From: Serpentinimonas maccroryi
Lineage (GTDB): Bacteria > Pseudomonadota > Gammaproteobacteria > Burkholderiales > Burkholderiaceae_C
Direction of reading: 5' to 3'
DNA: 64,000 nucleotides
Assembly (NCBI RefSeq): GCF_000828915.1
Contig: NZ_AP014569.1
Coordinates: 496,001 to 560,000, forward strand
Both the position numbers and the translations under genes were made by a program. This document shows, piece by piece, positions 26,125 to 32,950 of this stretch (position 1 is its first letter; every line of letters begins with the position of its first letter). Below the pieces are notes generated by a model. The model was not told the origin of the DNA. It searched no databases and saw nothing but the letters and a program-made list of their open reading frames with translations.

Positions 26125-26367
26125 ATGGCGCTGCAGTTTGTCAAAAAATGGGGCAACAGCCCGGCCGTGCGCTTGCCTGCAGCGGTGATGGAGGCGGCGC
26201 ACCTTAGGCTGGATCAGGCGGTGGAGGTGCGTGCGCAAAACGGCCGCATCGTCATCGAGCCAGCCGCGCCGGCCTACGATCTGGAGGCGCTGCTAGCCGG
26301 CATCACGCCGCAAAACCGGCACACCGAGCAAGACTTTGGGCCAGCGCAAGGGCAGGAGCTGCTCTGA
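26125..26367 (+). CDS. mazE: AbrB/MazE-type antitoxin
   Basis: 80-residue swapped-hairpin AbrB protein. MALQFVKKWGNSPAVRLPAAVMEAAHLRLDQAVEVRAQNGRIVIEP is the DNA-binding barrel, and the acidic/aromatic C-terminal tail would wrap the toxin. ATG 26125 is chosen; a longer in-frame start adds hydrophobic residues that are not family-like. Its stop overlaps the mazF start (TGATG). Predicted to neutralise MazF and repress its own promoter. Confidence 0.9.
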   Translation: MALQFVKKWGNSPAVRLPAAVMEAAHLRLDQAVEVRAQNGRIVIEPAAPAYDLEALLAGITPQNRHTEQDFGPAQGQELL

Positions 26368-26705
26368 TGGCGCTGAACGTCCCCGACGAAGGCGACATCG
26401 TTTGGCTCAACTTCACGCCCCAAAGCGGACACGAGCAGGCCGGGCGCCGACCGGCAGTCGTCATCAGCCCCAAGGCGTACAACCAGCGCTCGGGGCTGCT
26501 GCTGTGTGTGCCCATCACCAGTCAGATCAAAGGCTACCCGTTCGAGGTGCCGCTGTCTGGCGGCGGTGCCAGCGGCGCCGCCTTGGCCGACCAAGTCAAG
26601 AGCCTAGACTGGAAGTCGCGCCTAGCCCAGCGCAAGGGCCAAGCCACGAGCGCCGAGTTGGCCGAGATCAGGGCCAAGGTCAGGGCGCTGCTCAAGCTCG
26701 CTTGA
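26367..26705 (+). CDS. mazF: MazF/PemK-type endoribonuclease toxin
   Basis: 112-residue ribosome-independent mRNA interferase. Family blocks are visible: PDEGDIVWLNFTPQSGHEQAGRRPAVVISP (conserved Arg in GRRPAVV), LLLCVPITSQIKGYPFEV and ALADQVKSLDW. The sequence is closest to ChpB/PemK-like members by eye. It overlaps mazE by one base. The pair looks complete and intact. Confidence 0.92.
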   Translation: MALNVPDEGDIVWLNFTPQSGHEQAGRRPAVVISPKAYNQRSGLLLCVPITSQIKGYPFEVPLSGGGASGAALADQVKSLDWKSRLAQRKGQATSAELAEIRAKVRALLKLA

Positions 26706-26734
26706 GTGCATCTATGTTGATGGAGATGAAGAAT

Positions 26735-26986
26735 ATGGAAGCCATTCTTGCTGATGTCGCTGTGAGCATGTCCGAGTTCAAGAAAAACCCGGCCGCAGTG
26801 CTCAGGCAGGCCAATCACCGTCCGGTGGCGGTGCTCAACCACAACCGCGCCGCCTTCTACATGGTCGAGCCGCGCCTGTTCGAAGCCATGATGGAAGAGC
26901 TTGCCGACCAAGAGCTCTACCGCAAAGTGGCAAGCCGCCTTGCCGACAAGGCCCGAGCCATCGAGGTCGGCATCGACGATACCTGA
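26735..26986 (+). CDS. Orphan Phd/YefM-type antitoxin
   Basis: 83-residue RelB/StbD-Phd-like protein (MEAILADVAVSMSEFKKNPAAVL, then RPVAVLNHNRAAFYMVEP), typical of antitoxins paired with RelE/StbE toxins. In-frame ATGs at 26714, 26720 and 26726 are alternatives; 26735 matches the family N-terminus and has GGAG at 26722-26725. No toxin follows: the next gene is a methyltransferase 70 bp on. It lies just after mazEF. A solitary antitoxin may still bind DNA or a toxin encoded elsewhere. Confidence 0.8.
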   Translation: MEAILADVAVSMSEFKKNPAAVLRQANHRPVAVLNHNRAAFYMVEPRLFEAMMEELADQELYRKVASRLADKARAIEVGIDDT

Positions 26987-27056
26987 GCAACTGCAGCGGT
27001 GCCGCCCAATCGCAATCAGATTGGCGTGCCCCCTACCAAATTTCAATGCCCCCGCC

Positions 27057-27965
27057 ATGCGCGCACCCCTCCCCACAGACGCCCCGCCCACTGCCCAGCC
27101 CGAGCTCGACCCCCAAGCCGCCCAGCGCTGGCGTGGCCTTGCGCGCGCGCACAGCCCTTGGTTGCACGAAGAGGTGGGGCAGCGCATGGCACAGCGGCTC
27201 GACTGGCTGCTGCAGACACCCGCCACTTGGCTGAGCTGGCACCCCGCGCTGGGTGGCTGGCAGGCGCAGCAGGCGGTGGCGGCGCGCTGGCCGCAAGCGC
27301 GCCTGCACCTGCTCGACGAACAAGGCCGGCTGCAGCCGCCAGCCGCCAGCCCAGAGCCCACACCGGCTTCGCCCACGCCCACGGCTGCCCCTGCGCCCCC
27401 CACCATCGCCCCAGGCCAAGCCGATCTGCTCTGGGCCAACATGGCGCTGCACCTGTACGCCGAACCACAGCCGCTGCTGGCTTGCTGGCACCGCTGGCTG
27501 CGCCCCGATGGGCTGCTCTATTTTTCGAGCCTAGGCCCCGACACCCTGCGCGAGCTGCGCCCAATTTACGCCAAACGCGGCTGGCCGCCGCCGCACCAGC
27601 CCTTTGTCGATATGCACGATTGGGGCGACATGCTGGTCGAGAGCGGCTTTGCCGCCCCGGTGCTCGACACCGAGCGCATCGTGCTGTGCTACCCCAGCCC
27701 CGAGCGCTTGCTGGCCGACCTGCGCGCCTTTGGCCGCAACCTGCACCCGCTGCGCCCCGCCAGCCTGCGCGGCCGCGGCCACCGCCAGCGCCTGCTGGCC
27801 GCCATCGAGCACGAGCTGCCACGCACCCCAGAGGGCCAGTGGAGCCTCACCTTCGAGGTCATCTACGGCCACGCCGTGCGCGCCACCCCCCGCGTGCCCG
27901 TGGCCGCCAGCAGCAGCGTGCCGCTCGAGCAGATGCGCCAGTGGCTGCGCCAAGGGCGCGGCTAG
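27057..27965 (+). CDS. BioC-like malonyl-ACP O-methyltransferase family protein
   Basis: 302-residue methyltransferase-fold protein resembling the betaproteobacterial BioC family, which masks malonyl-ACP for biotin synthesis. Recognisable parts are ADLLWANMALHLYAEPQPLL (motif II region), LRPDGLLYFSSLGPDTLRELR and the C-terminal FEVIYGHAV block. The usual glycine-rich SAM motif I is replaced by WLSWHPALGGWQAQQ, and there is a Pro/Ala insertion near residues 100-120. No other bio genes are nearby, so the assignment is by similarity only. Confidence 0.65.
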   Translation: MRAPLPTDAPPTAQPELDPQAAQRWRGLARAHSPWLHEEVGQRMAQRLDWLLQTPATWLSWHPALGGWQAQQAVAARWPQARLHLLDEQGRLQPPAASPEPTPASPTPTAAPAPPTIAPGQADLLWANMALHLYAEPQPLLACWHRWLRPDGLLYFSSLGPDTLRELRPIYAKRGWPPPHQPFVDMHDWGDMLVESGFAAPVLDTERIVLCYPSPERLLADLRAFGRNLHPLRPASLRGRGHRQRLLAAIEHELPRTPEGQWSLTFEVIYGHAVRATPRVPVAASSSVPLEQMRQWLRQGRG

Positions 27966-28055
27966 GGGCTACCCCAAGCCCAAGCCGCCCCAAGCTTGGC
28001 CGCTGCACAGGCAAGCCGCAGCTAGCCACATCCGGCGGGTATCATCACCCGCACC

Positions 28056-29114
28056 ATGCCGCAACCCAACCACGCCCACGACACCGGCTACAAACTGCTG
28101 TTCTCGCACCCCGAGATGGTGCGCGACCTGCTCACCGGCTACCTGGGTGGTGAGTGGCTGCAGCAGGCCGACTTCAACACCCTGGAGCGCGTCAACGCCA
28201 GCTATGTGAGCGAGACCGAACGCCAGCGCCACGACGACATGGTCTGGCGGCTGCGGGTGGGCCAGCAGTGGGTCTGGGTGTACCTGCTGCTCGAGTTCCA
28301 AAGCGAGCCCGACCCCTGGATGGCCTTGCGCATGATGGTCTATGTCGGGCTGCTGTCGCAACACTTGGTCAAAGAAGGCGAGCTGCAAGACGGCCAATTG
28401 CCCACCATCGTGCCCATCGTGCTGTACAACGGCGCCGCGCCCTGGAAATCCGCCACCGACGTCGCCGACAGCTACGGCCCCAGCCTGCCCGGGCTGGAAC
28501 CCTACCGGCCGCGGCTGCTCTACCACCTAGTGGACGAAGTCCGGCTCAAGCTCCATCCCTTGGCAGACGTGCGCAACCTTGCCGAAGCGCTGTTTAAGCT
28601 CGAGCGCAGCCGCACGCCGGCCGATATCGCGCAGGTGCTGGGCGCTTTGGGCCAGCTGCTGCAAGGCGAAGCCATGCAACCCCTGCGGCGCACGATCAGC
28701 GTCTGGGTGCGCATGCTCTTGCGCCGCAAGGCGCCACGCGCTAACATCGACGAAATCGACACCATCAACGACTTACTAGAGGGTAGCGCCATGCTAGAGC
28801 AAACCATTGAACGCTGGTTCGACGAGGCCACCATGAAGGGCCTCAAGCAGGGGCTGCAGCAGGGGCTGCAGCAGGGGTTGGAGCAGGGGTTGGAGCAGGG
28901 TGTGCAGCGGGGCGTGCAGCAGGGCGTACACCAAGGTTACGCCAAGGCGTTGGCCTTGCAGTTGCGCCTGCGTTTCGGCGCCGTGCCGCAGTGGGTGGAC
29001 ACCCGCTTGGCGCAAGCCAGCGAAGAGCAGCTGATGGACTGGATGGCCCGCATCTTGTCGGCGTCGTCCCTTTCGGAGCTCTTTGGTGAAGCGGGCCAAG
29101 GCGATTTGACCTGA
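28056..29114 (+). CDS. Rpn-family recombination-promoting nuclease / putative transposase
   Basis: 352-residue PD-(D/E)XK protein of the YhgA/Transposase_31 type. The N-terminal block HDTGYKLLFSHPEMVRDLL is the family signature; DDMVWRLRV and YLLLEFQSEPDPWMALRMMVYVGLL carry the expected D...ExQ nuclease residues. A Gln-Gly repeat (QGLQQGLQQGLEQGLEQG and on) around residues 265-295 is followed by a short C-terminal domain. These proteins nick DNA and promote recA-independent recombination in vitro. No terminal repeats flank it. Confidence 0.85.
   Translation: MPQPNHAHDTGYKLLFSHPEMVRDLLTGYLGGEWLQQADFNTLERVNASYVSETERQRHDDMVWRLRVGQQWVWVYLLLEFQSEPDPWMALRMMVYVGLLSQHLVKEGELQDGQLPTIVPIVLYNGAAPWKSATDVADSYGPSLPGLEPYRPRLLYHLVDEVRLKLHPLADVRNLAEALFKLERSRTPADIAQVLGALGQLLQGEAMQPLRRTISVWVRMLLRRKAPRANIDEIDTINDLLEGSAMLEQTIERWFDEATMKGLKQGLQQGLQQGLEQGLEQGVQRGVQQGVHQGYAKALALQLRLRFGAVPQWVDTRLAQASEEQLMDWMARILSASSLSELFGEAGQGDLT
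28848..28938. repeat. 12-bp tandem repeats in the Rpn gene
   Basis: Imperfect copies of a CAGCAGGGGCTG-type unit encode repeating Gln-Gly-Leu/Val-(Gln/Glu) tetrads. The unit is a multiple of three, so copy change keeps the frame. Such Gln-Gly arrays are a recurrent feature of Rpn proteins. Confidence 0.8.
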
Positions 29115-29171
29115 GGCTTTGCGCTGCGCTTTCTCACCCGCCTAGCTTGGCGCGGCGGCTTTCTTTCCGGA

Positions 29172-29360
29172 CTACAAGAACAGCTCGGAGTGAGTCCCGC
29201 TGCGAACGAAAATAACCAAGCCATTCTTGCCCGAGTCGTCGAGCGTGTAGATCAGCAGGAAGTCGCCGCCGATGTGGCACTCACGATGGCCTGCCCAATC
29301 ACCCGTCAGCGAGTGGTCGAGCCACTCGGGCGGCAGTGGCCCGTCGTTGGCTTTGCGAAG
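29172..29360 (-). pseudogene. Remnant of a YafQ-type toxin
   Basis: A reading frame different from the preceding antitoxin encodes LRKANDGPLPPEWLDHSLTG, then DWAGHRECHIGGDFLLIYTL and FVRSGTHSELF before a stop. This is the C-terminal two-thirds of a YafQ/RelE mRNA interferase, including the catalytic-region His residues. The first roughly 30 residues are missing and no start is seen, so the toxin is dead. It directly overlaps the end of the truncated DinJ gene. Confidence 0.8.
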
Positions 29361-29587
29361 CGAGCACTGCGGCTCTTGATGATCTCGTTGGCCTCGGCGA
29401 TGGCGATGCGGCTGGTGGCGTTGGGCGCCTTGAGCGCGAACGGCAGCTCCTTGTCGGCGACTACACGGGTCAGGAACACCCGGATCGCATCGGAGACGGT
29501 CAGGCCCATCGAGGCCAGCGTCTCTGTAGCCTGCGCCTTGACGTTTTCATCCACGCGAACGTGAATCATGGTGGTGGTAGCAGCCAT
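29306..29587 (-). CDS. Truncated RelB/DinJ-family antitoxin
   Basis: The first about 75 residues are a normal DinJ antitoxin: IHVRVDENVKAQATETLASMGLTVSDAIRVFL is the ribbon-helix-helix part and KAPNATSRIAIAEANEII the linker. After SARFA the usual toxin-binding end is replaced by out-of-frame toxin sequence (KPTTGHCRPSGSTTR). A single deletion spanning the antitoxin 3' end and toxin 5' end explains both genes. The DNA-binding half could still function. GGAGG at 29590-29595 (read on the minus strand) supports translation. Confidence 0.75.
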   Translation of the reverse strand: MAATTTMIHVRVDENVKAQATETLASMGLTVSDAIRVFLTRVVADKELPFALKAPNATSRIAIAEANEIIKSRSARFAKPTTGHCRPSGSTTR

Positions 29588-29924
29588 GACGGCCTCCTAT
29601 TCCGACTATTTGAGATACATTGGGTCGCAAACAGCTGGCGCGAGGGAGGGGGAGTCTTGTCTTGCGAAAACCGTGGTTTGTCCACGATAACCCTAACCCG
29701 GGTGTAGTCTGACCCCGATTTTCCCAACTCTCGTTGGAATCACGAGCCTGGCTCTAGGCTCATACCTCGTTGGACAAGACTAACCCTGTCCGCAACCCAG
29801 TCCGCAGCCCTAAATTTGGTGTATGATCATCACACGACTCACCCTTTGACCGCTTGGTTTGGCCAAGTGCTCTTGGGGCGACAGGCCGCCCTCGGGCGGC
29901 TTTGTCATTTCTGGAGGTGGATTT
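29588..29924. other. 337-bp intergenic region between decayed loci
   Basis: No coding sequence is supported here. It is lower in GC than its surroundings and holds the divergent upstream regions of the dinJ remnant (-) and the NYN gene (+). A hairpin GCCGCC-CTCG-GGCGGC (29885-29900) followed by TTTGTCATTT lies just ahead of the NYN ribosome site and could act as a terminator or attenuator. Confidence 0.5.
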
Positions 29925-30582
29925 TTGCGCACTGTTGTCTACGTCGATGGCTACAACCTGTACTACGGGTTGCTCAGAAAAACCACGCTCAAGTGGCTGG
30001 ATCTGTACGCCCTGTTTCGCGACCACGCACTTGATTCTGAGGTTGATCTGGTTGAAGTCCGCTACTACACGGCGCCGGTGTTGGGCCGGATGTGCGATGA
30101 CCAGGAGTCGCCCCAACGCCAGCGACGCTATCTGCAGGCGCTGCGCAAGATGTACCCTGCGCAGAATCACCATTGTCGAAGGCAAGATCATCGCCACAAC
30201 GCCTTTCCAGCGACTGGTCACCCCGATTGCCCAAGCGCCGGATCTGCAGAGGGTGCAGGTTTACGATTTCAACGAAAAGAAAACCGACGTCAACCTCGCG
30301 GCGGATTTGATCGCTGGTGCTTGGACTGGCGCCTACGAGCAGGCGGTTGTGTGCAGCAACGACTCTGACTTGGAAGCTGCGCTGGCAACGGTGCGGCGTC
30401 ATCATGCCGAGCTTCGCTTGGGGCTGGTAGCCCCGATTCCTGGTGATGATCACCGCCGGATCTCGAGCGACCTGTCGCGGCATGTCCATTGGTCAAAACC
30501 GCTGAGCCCAGTACACCTGAGAAATGCCCAGTTGCCCGAGCGCATTCCTCATTCGGCGTTGAGCAAGCCGCCGTCTTGGTAA
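29925..30582 (+). pseudogene. NYN-domain (LabA-like) RNase gene with a frameshift
   Basis: The start is TTG at 29925, with GGAGG 8 bp upstream. The first frame gives RTVVYVDGYNLYYGLL to about LQALRKMYPA, the N-terminal NYN/PIN-like nuclease core. At about 30161-30166 the homology jumps to the next frame (RITIVEGKIIATTPFQRLV, then KKTDVNLAADLIAGAW and VVCSNDSDLEAAL) and runs to the stop at 30580-30582. One extra base around AGAATCACC accounts for the shift. Both halves are well preserved, including the NDSD acidic cluster, so the mutation is recent or a sequencing error. Confidence 0.8.
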
Positions 30583-30669
30583 CCAAAAACATGCGCCCAC
30601 CCGCGCCAACGCCCACTTAGAAAAGCTTGCGCTGCGCTGCGCCACAGCCTTTGGGGCACAATTCCACGC

Positions 30670-31317
30670 ATGAGTAGCAGACCGCAGCCGCCGCATTACC
30701 CCCGCCTTCGCCCCCACCCCCGCCGCGCCCTGCTGCGCGCGCTGCTGGCCGTGGGCGCGGGGGGGCTGCTGGCGGCTTGCGGGCCGCGCTCGCCCTTTGC
30801 CGGCATCGACATCACCGGCGCCAGCTACGCCCAGGGCTTTGACCTGACCGACCACAACGGCGTGCGCCGAACCCTGGCCGACTTTAGGGGGCAGGTGGTG
30901 GCCCTATTTTTTGGCTTCGTGCACTGCCCCGATGTGTGCCCCACCAGCATGGGCAACCTGGCCCATGCGCGGCGGCTGTTGGGCGCGCAGGCCGAGCGCC
31001 TGCAGGTGCTGTTTGTGAGCCTAGACCCGGCGCGCGACACGCCCGAGATCATGCGCGCCTACATGGCCGCCTTCGACCCCAGCTTTTTGGCCCTCTACGC
31101 CCCCGAGGCCGATCTGCCCGCGCTGGCGCGTGCGTTTCGGGTGTACTTCAGGCGCGTCGAGGGCAGCACCCCCGGCAGTTACACCATCGACCACTCGGCC
31201 GGCAAATTCTTGTTCGACCCCTCGGGCCGCGTGCGCGTGCACCACGCCTTTGGCAGCAGCGCGCAGGCCATTGCAGCCGACGTCAAGCTGCTGCTGGCCG
31301 AGCCCACGCGCAGCTGA
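30670..31317 (+). CDS. SCO1/SenC-family copper chaperone lipoprotein
   Basis: 215-residue periplasmic, membrane-anchored thioredoxin-fold protein needed to insert Cu into cytochrome c oxidase CuA or for redox balance. The lipobox is LLAACGPRS (Cys near 38), and the copper motif CPDVCPT lies near residues 87-93, with the partner His in IDHSAGKFLFDP near 176. No cox genes are in the window. A weak hairpin (CATCAAAATTT...AAATTTGATG, 31348-31375) follows the gene. Confidence 0.92.
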   Translation: MSSRPQPPHYPRLRPHPRRALLRALLAVGAGGLLAACGPRSPFAGIDITGASYAQGFDLTDHNGVRRTLADFRGQVVALFFGFVHCPDVCPTSMGNLAHARRLLGAQAERLQVLFVSLDPARDTPEIMRAYMAAFDPSFLALYAPEADLPALARAFRVYFRRVEGSTPGSYTIDHSAGKFLFDPSGRVRVHHAFGSSAQAIAADVKLLLAEPTRS

Positions 31318-31619
31318 TGCGGGCAGCGGCTGCGCACAGCTGCTGCACATCAAAATTTAACGTGAAAATTTGATGCGGTTGCGGGCAAGGTGAAGCCCAT
31401 TTTGCACCCGCCCCGTGTTGTGTAACCGCTTTGCGTCAACGCTTTGCTCCCCTGCAGCCGCCCTGCAGCCGCCCTGCTGCAGCCTACCCAGCCCCAGCGG
31501 CACAAAGACTAGCGCCCAGCTTGGCACGGATGCTGCTAGACTGTATGCAACCTCAAGCCCCTTGAGGTCGGTTTTAGGCTCAACTCGTGTTTTTCAACCA
31601 CTCTTGGAGGGAACTTCCC
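31318..31619. other. 302-bp sco1-pilA intergenic region
   Basis: Contains an inverted repeat after sco1 (31348-31375), the sigma-54 promoter at 31521-31537 and an untranslated leader to the pilin start. GC is lower than in coding DNA. PilR-binding sites would be expected upstream of the promoter, but I cannot identify them by eye. Confidence 0.6.
31521..31537 (+). promoter_or_regulatory. Sigma-54 (-24/-12) promoter of pilA
   Basis: TTGGCACGGATGCTGCT matches the RpoN consensus TGGCACG-N4-TTGCW with one mismatch and exact GG-N10-GC spacing (GG 31523-31524, GC 31535-31536). It lies about 85 bp before the pilin start. Control by RpoN with PilSR is known for pilA genes and is inferred here. Confidence 0.8.
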
Positions 31620-32090
31620 ATGAAACGTGTACAAAAAGGCTTCACCCTGATCGAACTGATGATCGTGGTGGCCATCATCGGCATTTTGGCGGCGATTGCC
31701 ATTCCGGCGTATCAAAACTTCACGGCGCGCGCTAAGGCCGGGGCTGCCCTTTCTGAAATTACAGCCGGCAAAGTTGGTATTGATGAAATGATGGCAAATT
31801 TGCCAGCCCTGCAGGGTACTCAGACGTTCGAGCAATTGGCTGTTGCTAGGTCTGGTGTTAGTCAGACCGATACAGCCAACTGCGGTGCCGGTGCTGGCAT
31901 TGTCGTTGCTGCCGCTGCTGACGGGACTGCGAGTTTGACTTGTACCATCATTGGTGGCCCTGCACCTGTTGCCGGTGAATTTATTCGCTTGAGTCGGGCT
32001 GCCACCGGTGTTTGGTCATGCCAGACCAATATTGGGACTGCTAATGATGCTTCTTTGCGGCCTGCGGGTTGCACTTTCTCAGCAACGTGA
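31620..32090 (+). CDS. pilA: Major type IV pilin PilA
   Basis: 156-residue prepilin with a short leader ([34 protein letters not shown]), Glu at +5, and two cysteines (GTA...TANCGAG and [10 protein letters not shown]) placed to form a D-region disulfide near the C-terminus. GGAGGGA at 31606-31612 precedes ATG 31620. A sigma-54 promoter lies upstream and a strong terminator follows. The codon use is more AT-rich than that of its neighbours, as is common for highly expressed or variable pilins. Its leader and length indicate the major subunit, unlike the minor pilin PilE at 18191. Confidence 0.9.
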   Translation: MKRVQKGFTLIELMIVVAIIGILAAIAIPAYQNFTARAKAGAALSEITAGKVGIDEMMANLPALQGTQTFEQLAVARSGVSQTDTANCGAGAGIVVAAAADGTASLTCTIIGGPAPVAGEFIRLSRAATGVWSCQTNIGTANDASLRPAGCTFSAT

Positions 32091-32176
32091 TCCTTTAGGC
32101 TGCGGGTCTGGATTCAGGTTGGCTACCATTGCCAGCCCGTGCCCGCCATCTTAGGGTTGGCAGTTTGCAACCATCA

Positions 32177-32197
32177 GGGCCCTTCGGGGCCCTTTTT
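32177..32197 (+). terminator. Rho-independent terminator of pilA
   Basis: A GGGCCC-TTCG-GGGCCC hairpin with a UUCG tetraloop, extended by an A-T pair, is followed by TTTTT. It lies 87 bp after the pilin stop. Confidence 0.9.
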
Positions 32198-32470
32198 AGT
32201 TCCTCGTCCCCCCTACGCCGTGTCCGCAGAGCTCGTCGCGCCCGCCGCTCGCCGCGCCCAGCGCTGCCCCCTTCACCCCCCAGCCTATCCCGCTCCGAGG
32301 TAAACGCATCGGCATCAATCCAGCTTGTAGCCCGCAGTTTGAAGTGATTGGGCGACAAAATCTCCCTTCAAGATTGCTATCTTGCGCCCTTATGTGCCCT
32401 TGCCCGCGCTCCGGCCAAGCGGGCAGCTCTGCTAAGCCTACAAAACCCTCACGCCAACCAATAAAGCCGC
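32198..32470. other. Gene-free stretch holding the shortest reductase-end copy
   Basis: Between the pilA terminator and the orphan antitoxin gene. Apart from the 54-bp reductase 3'-end copy at 32262-32315, I see no gene, promoter or further repeat. Confidence 0.5.
32262..32315 (-). repeat. Copy 1: 54-bp fragment of reductase 3' end
   Basis: About 90% identical to the last codons and stop region of the reductase gene at 34375-35409, same orientation: CAGCCTATCCCGCTCCGAGG, then TAAACGCATCGGCAT. Homology ends sharply at 32315. No intact reading frame remains. Confidence 0.8.
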
Positions 32471-32695
32471 ATGGAACCCACATTCGAAGCGCTTGAAGCC
32501 CAAGTGTTGCAGCTCTCTGATGCCCAGCGGGCGCGTCTGCTCGACCGGGTGCTGGCCAGCCTAGATGTGGACCCGGCCAGCGTCGCGGTGTGGGACGCCG
32601 TTGCCCAAGCGCGCGAGCGCAGCGCCGCACAAGACCCATCGCTCATGCTTCCCCTCGATTCCGTGCTGGAGCGCTTGCGTGCCCAACTGACGTGA
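32471..32695 (+). CDS. Orphan addiction-module antitoxin (Unstab_antitox type)
   Basis: 74-residue protein of the short family usually found upstream of a ParE/RelE toxin (MEPTFEALEAQVLQLSDAQRARLLDRVLASLD, then the acidic SVAVWDAVAQARERSA). The typical helix-rich N-terminus is intact. No toxin follows: the stop codon is followed at once by a hairpin and a copy of the reductase 3' end. It is the cargo of the first repeat-bounded cassette. Confidence 0.75.
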   Translation: MEPTFEALEAQVLQLSDAQRARLLDRVLASLDVDPASVAVWDAVAQARERSAAQDPSLMLPLDSVLERLRAQLT

Positions 32696-32714
32696 GCCGG
32701 TCTATACACCGGCT
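32695..32714. repeat. Hairpin at cargo stop codon
   Basis: AGCCGGT-CTATAC-ACCGGCT is a perfect 7-bp stem beginning on the last base of the antitoxin stop codon. A slightly weakened version occurs at the same place after the next cargo gene (33655-33674). There is no T-run, so it is not a standard terminator. Confidence 0.65.
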
Positions 32715-32848
32715 GGCCGCCCTCGATCTGCGGTAGGCAGCCCCGGCCCGTTGCCCCCTCAACCCCCCAACTTATCCCGCTCCGAGGTAAACGCATCGGC
32801 ATAAAACCCGTGCTCGGGCAGGCCGGCGGTGGCAACGTCGCGCTGTGC
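32696..32848 (-). repeat. Copy 2: intergenic tail plus about 99 bp of reductase 3' end
   Basis: 32750-32848 is about 90% identical to the end of the reductase gene (34365-34465). The preceding 32696-32749 matches 33656-33715 in copy 3 (about 80%). The gene-derived part stops at 32848, before a new unrelated sequence. All copies point in the same direction as the full gene. Confidence 0.85.
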
Positions 32849-32862
32849 GGCTCAGCCCATCA

Positions 32863-32900
32863 ATCCACGTTTTGTGGCCATAGGGCCACATATAGTGGAT
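32863..32900. promoter_or_regulatory. 38-bp imperfect palindrome upstream of nucleotidyltransferase
   Basis: Two 17-bp arms, ATCCACGTTTTGTGGCC and GGCCACATATAGTGGAT, flank ATAG; 13 or more positions pair. It lies in AT-rich DNA 50 bp before the GTG start of a gene with a winged-helix domain, so it is a likely autoregulatory operator. AT-rich sequence (TTTTCCGAAAAAATACC) follows. Confidence 0.6.
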
Positions 32901-32950
32901 TTTCCGAAAAAATACCTAAAATATGGAGCCATGGTCACAAAAGAGGCATC

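Noticed and set aside
28056-29114. Complete transposon around the Rpn gene
   Set aside because: No terminal inverted repeats or target duplications could be identified around it.
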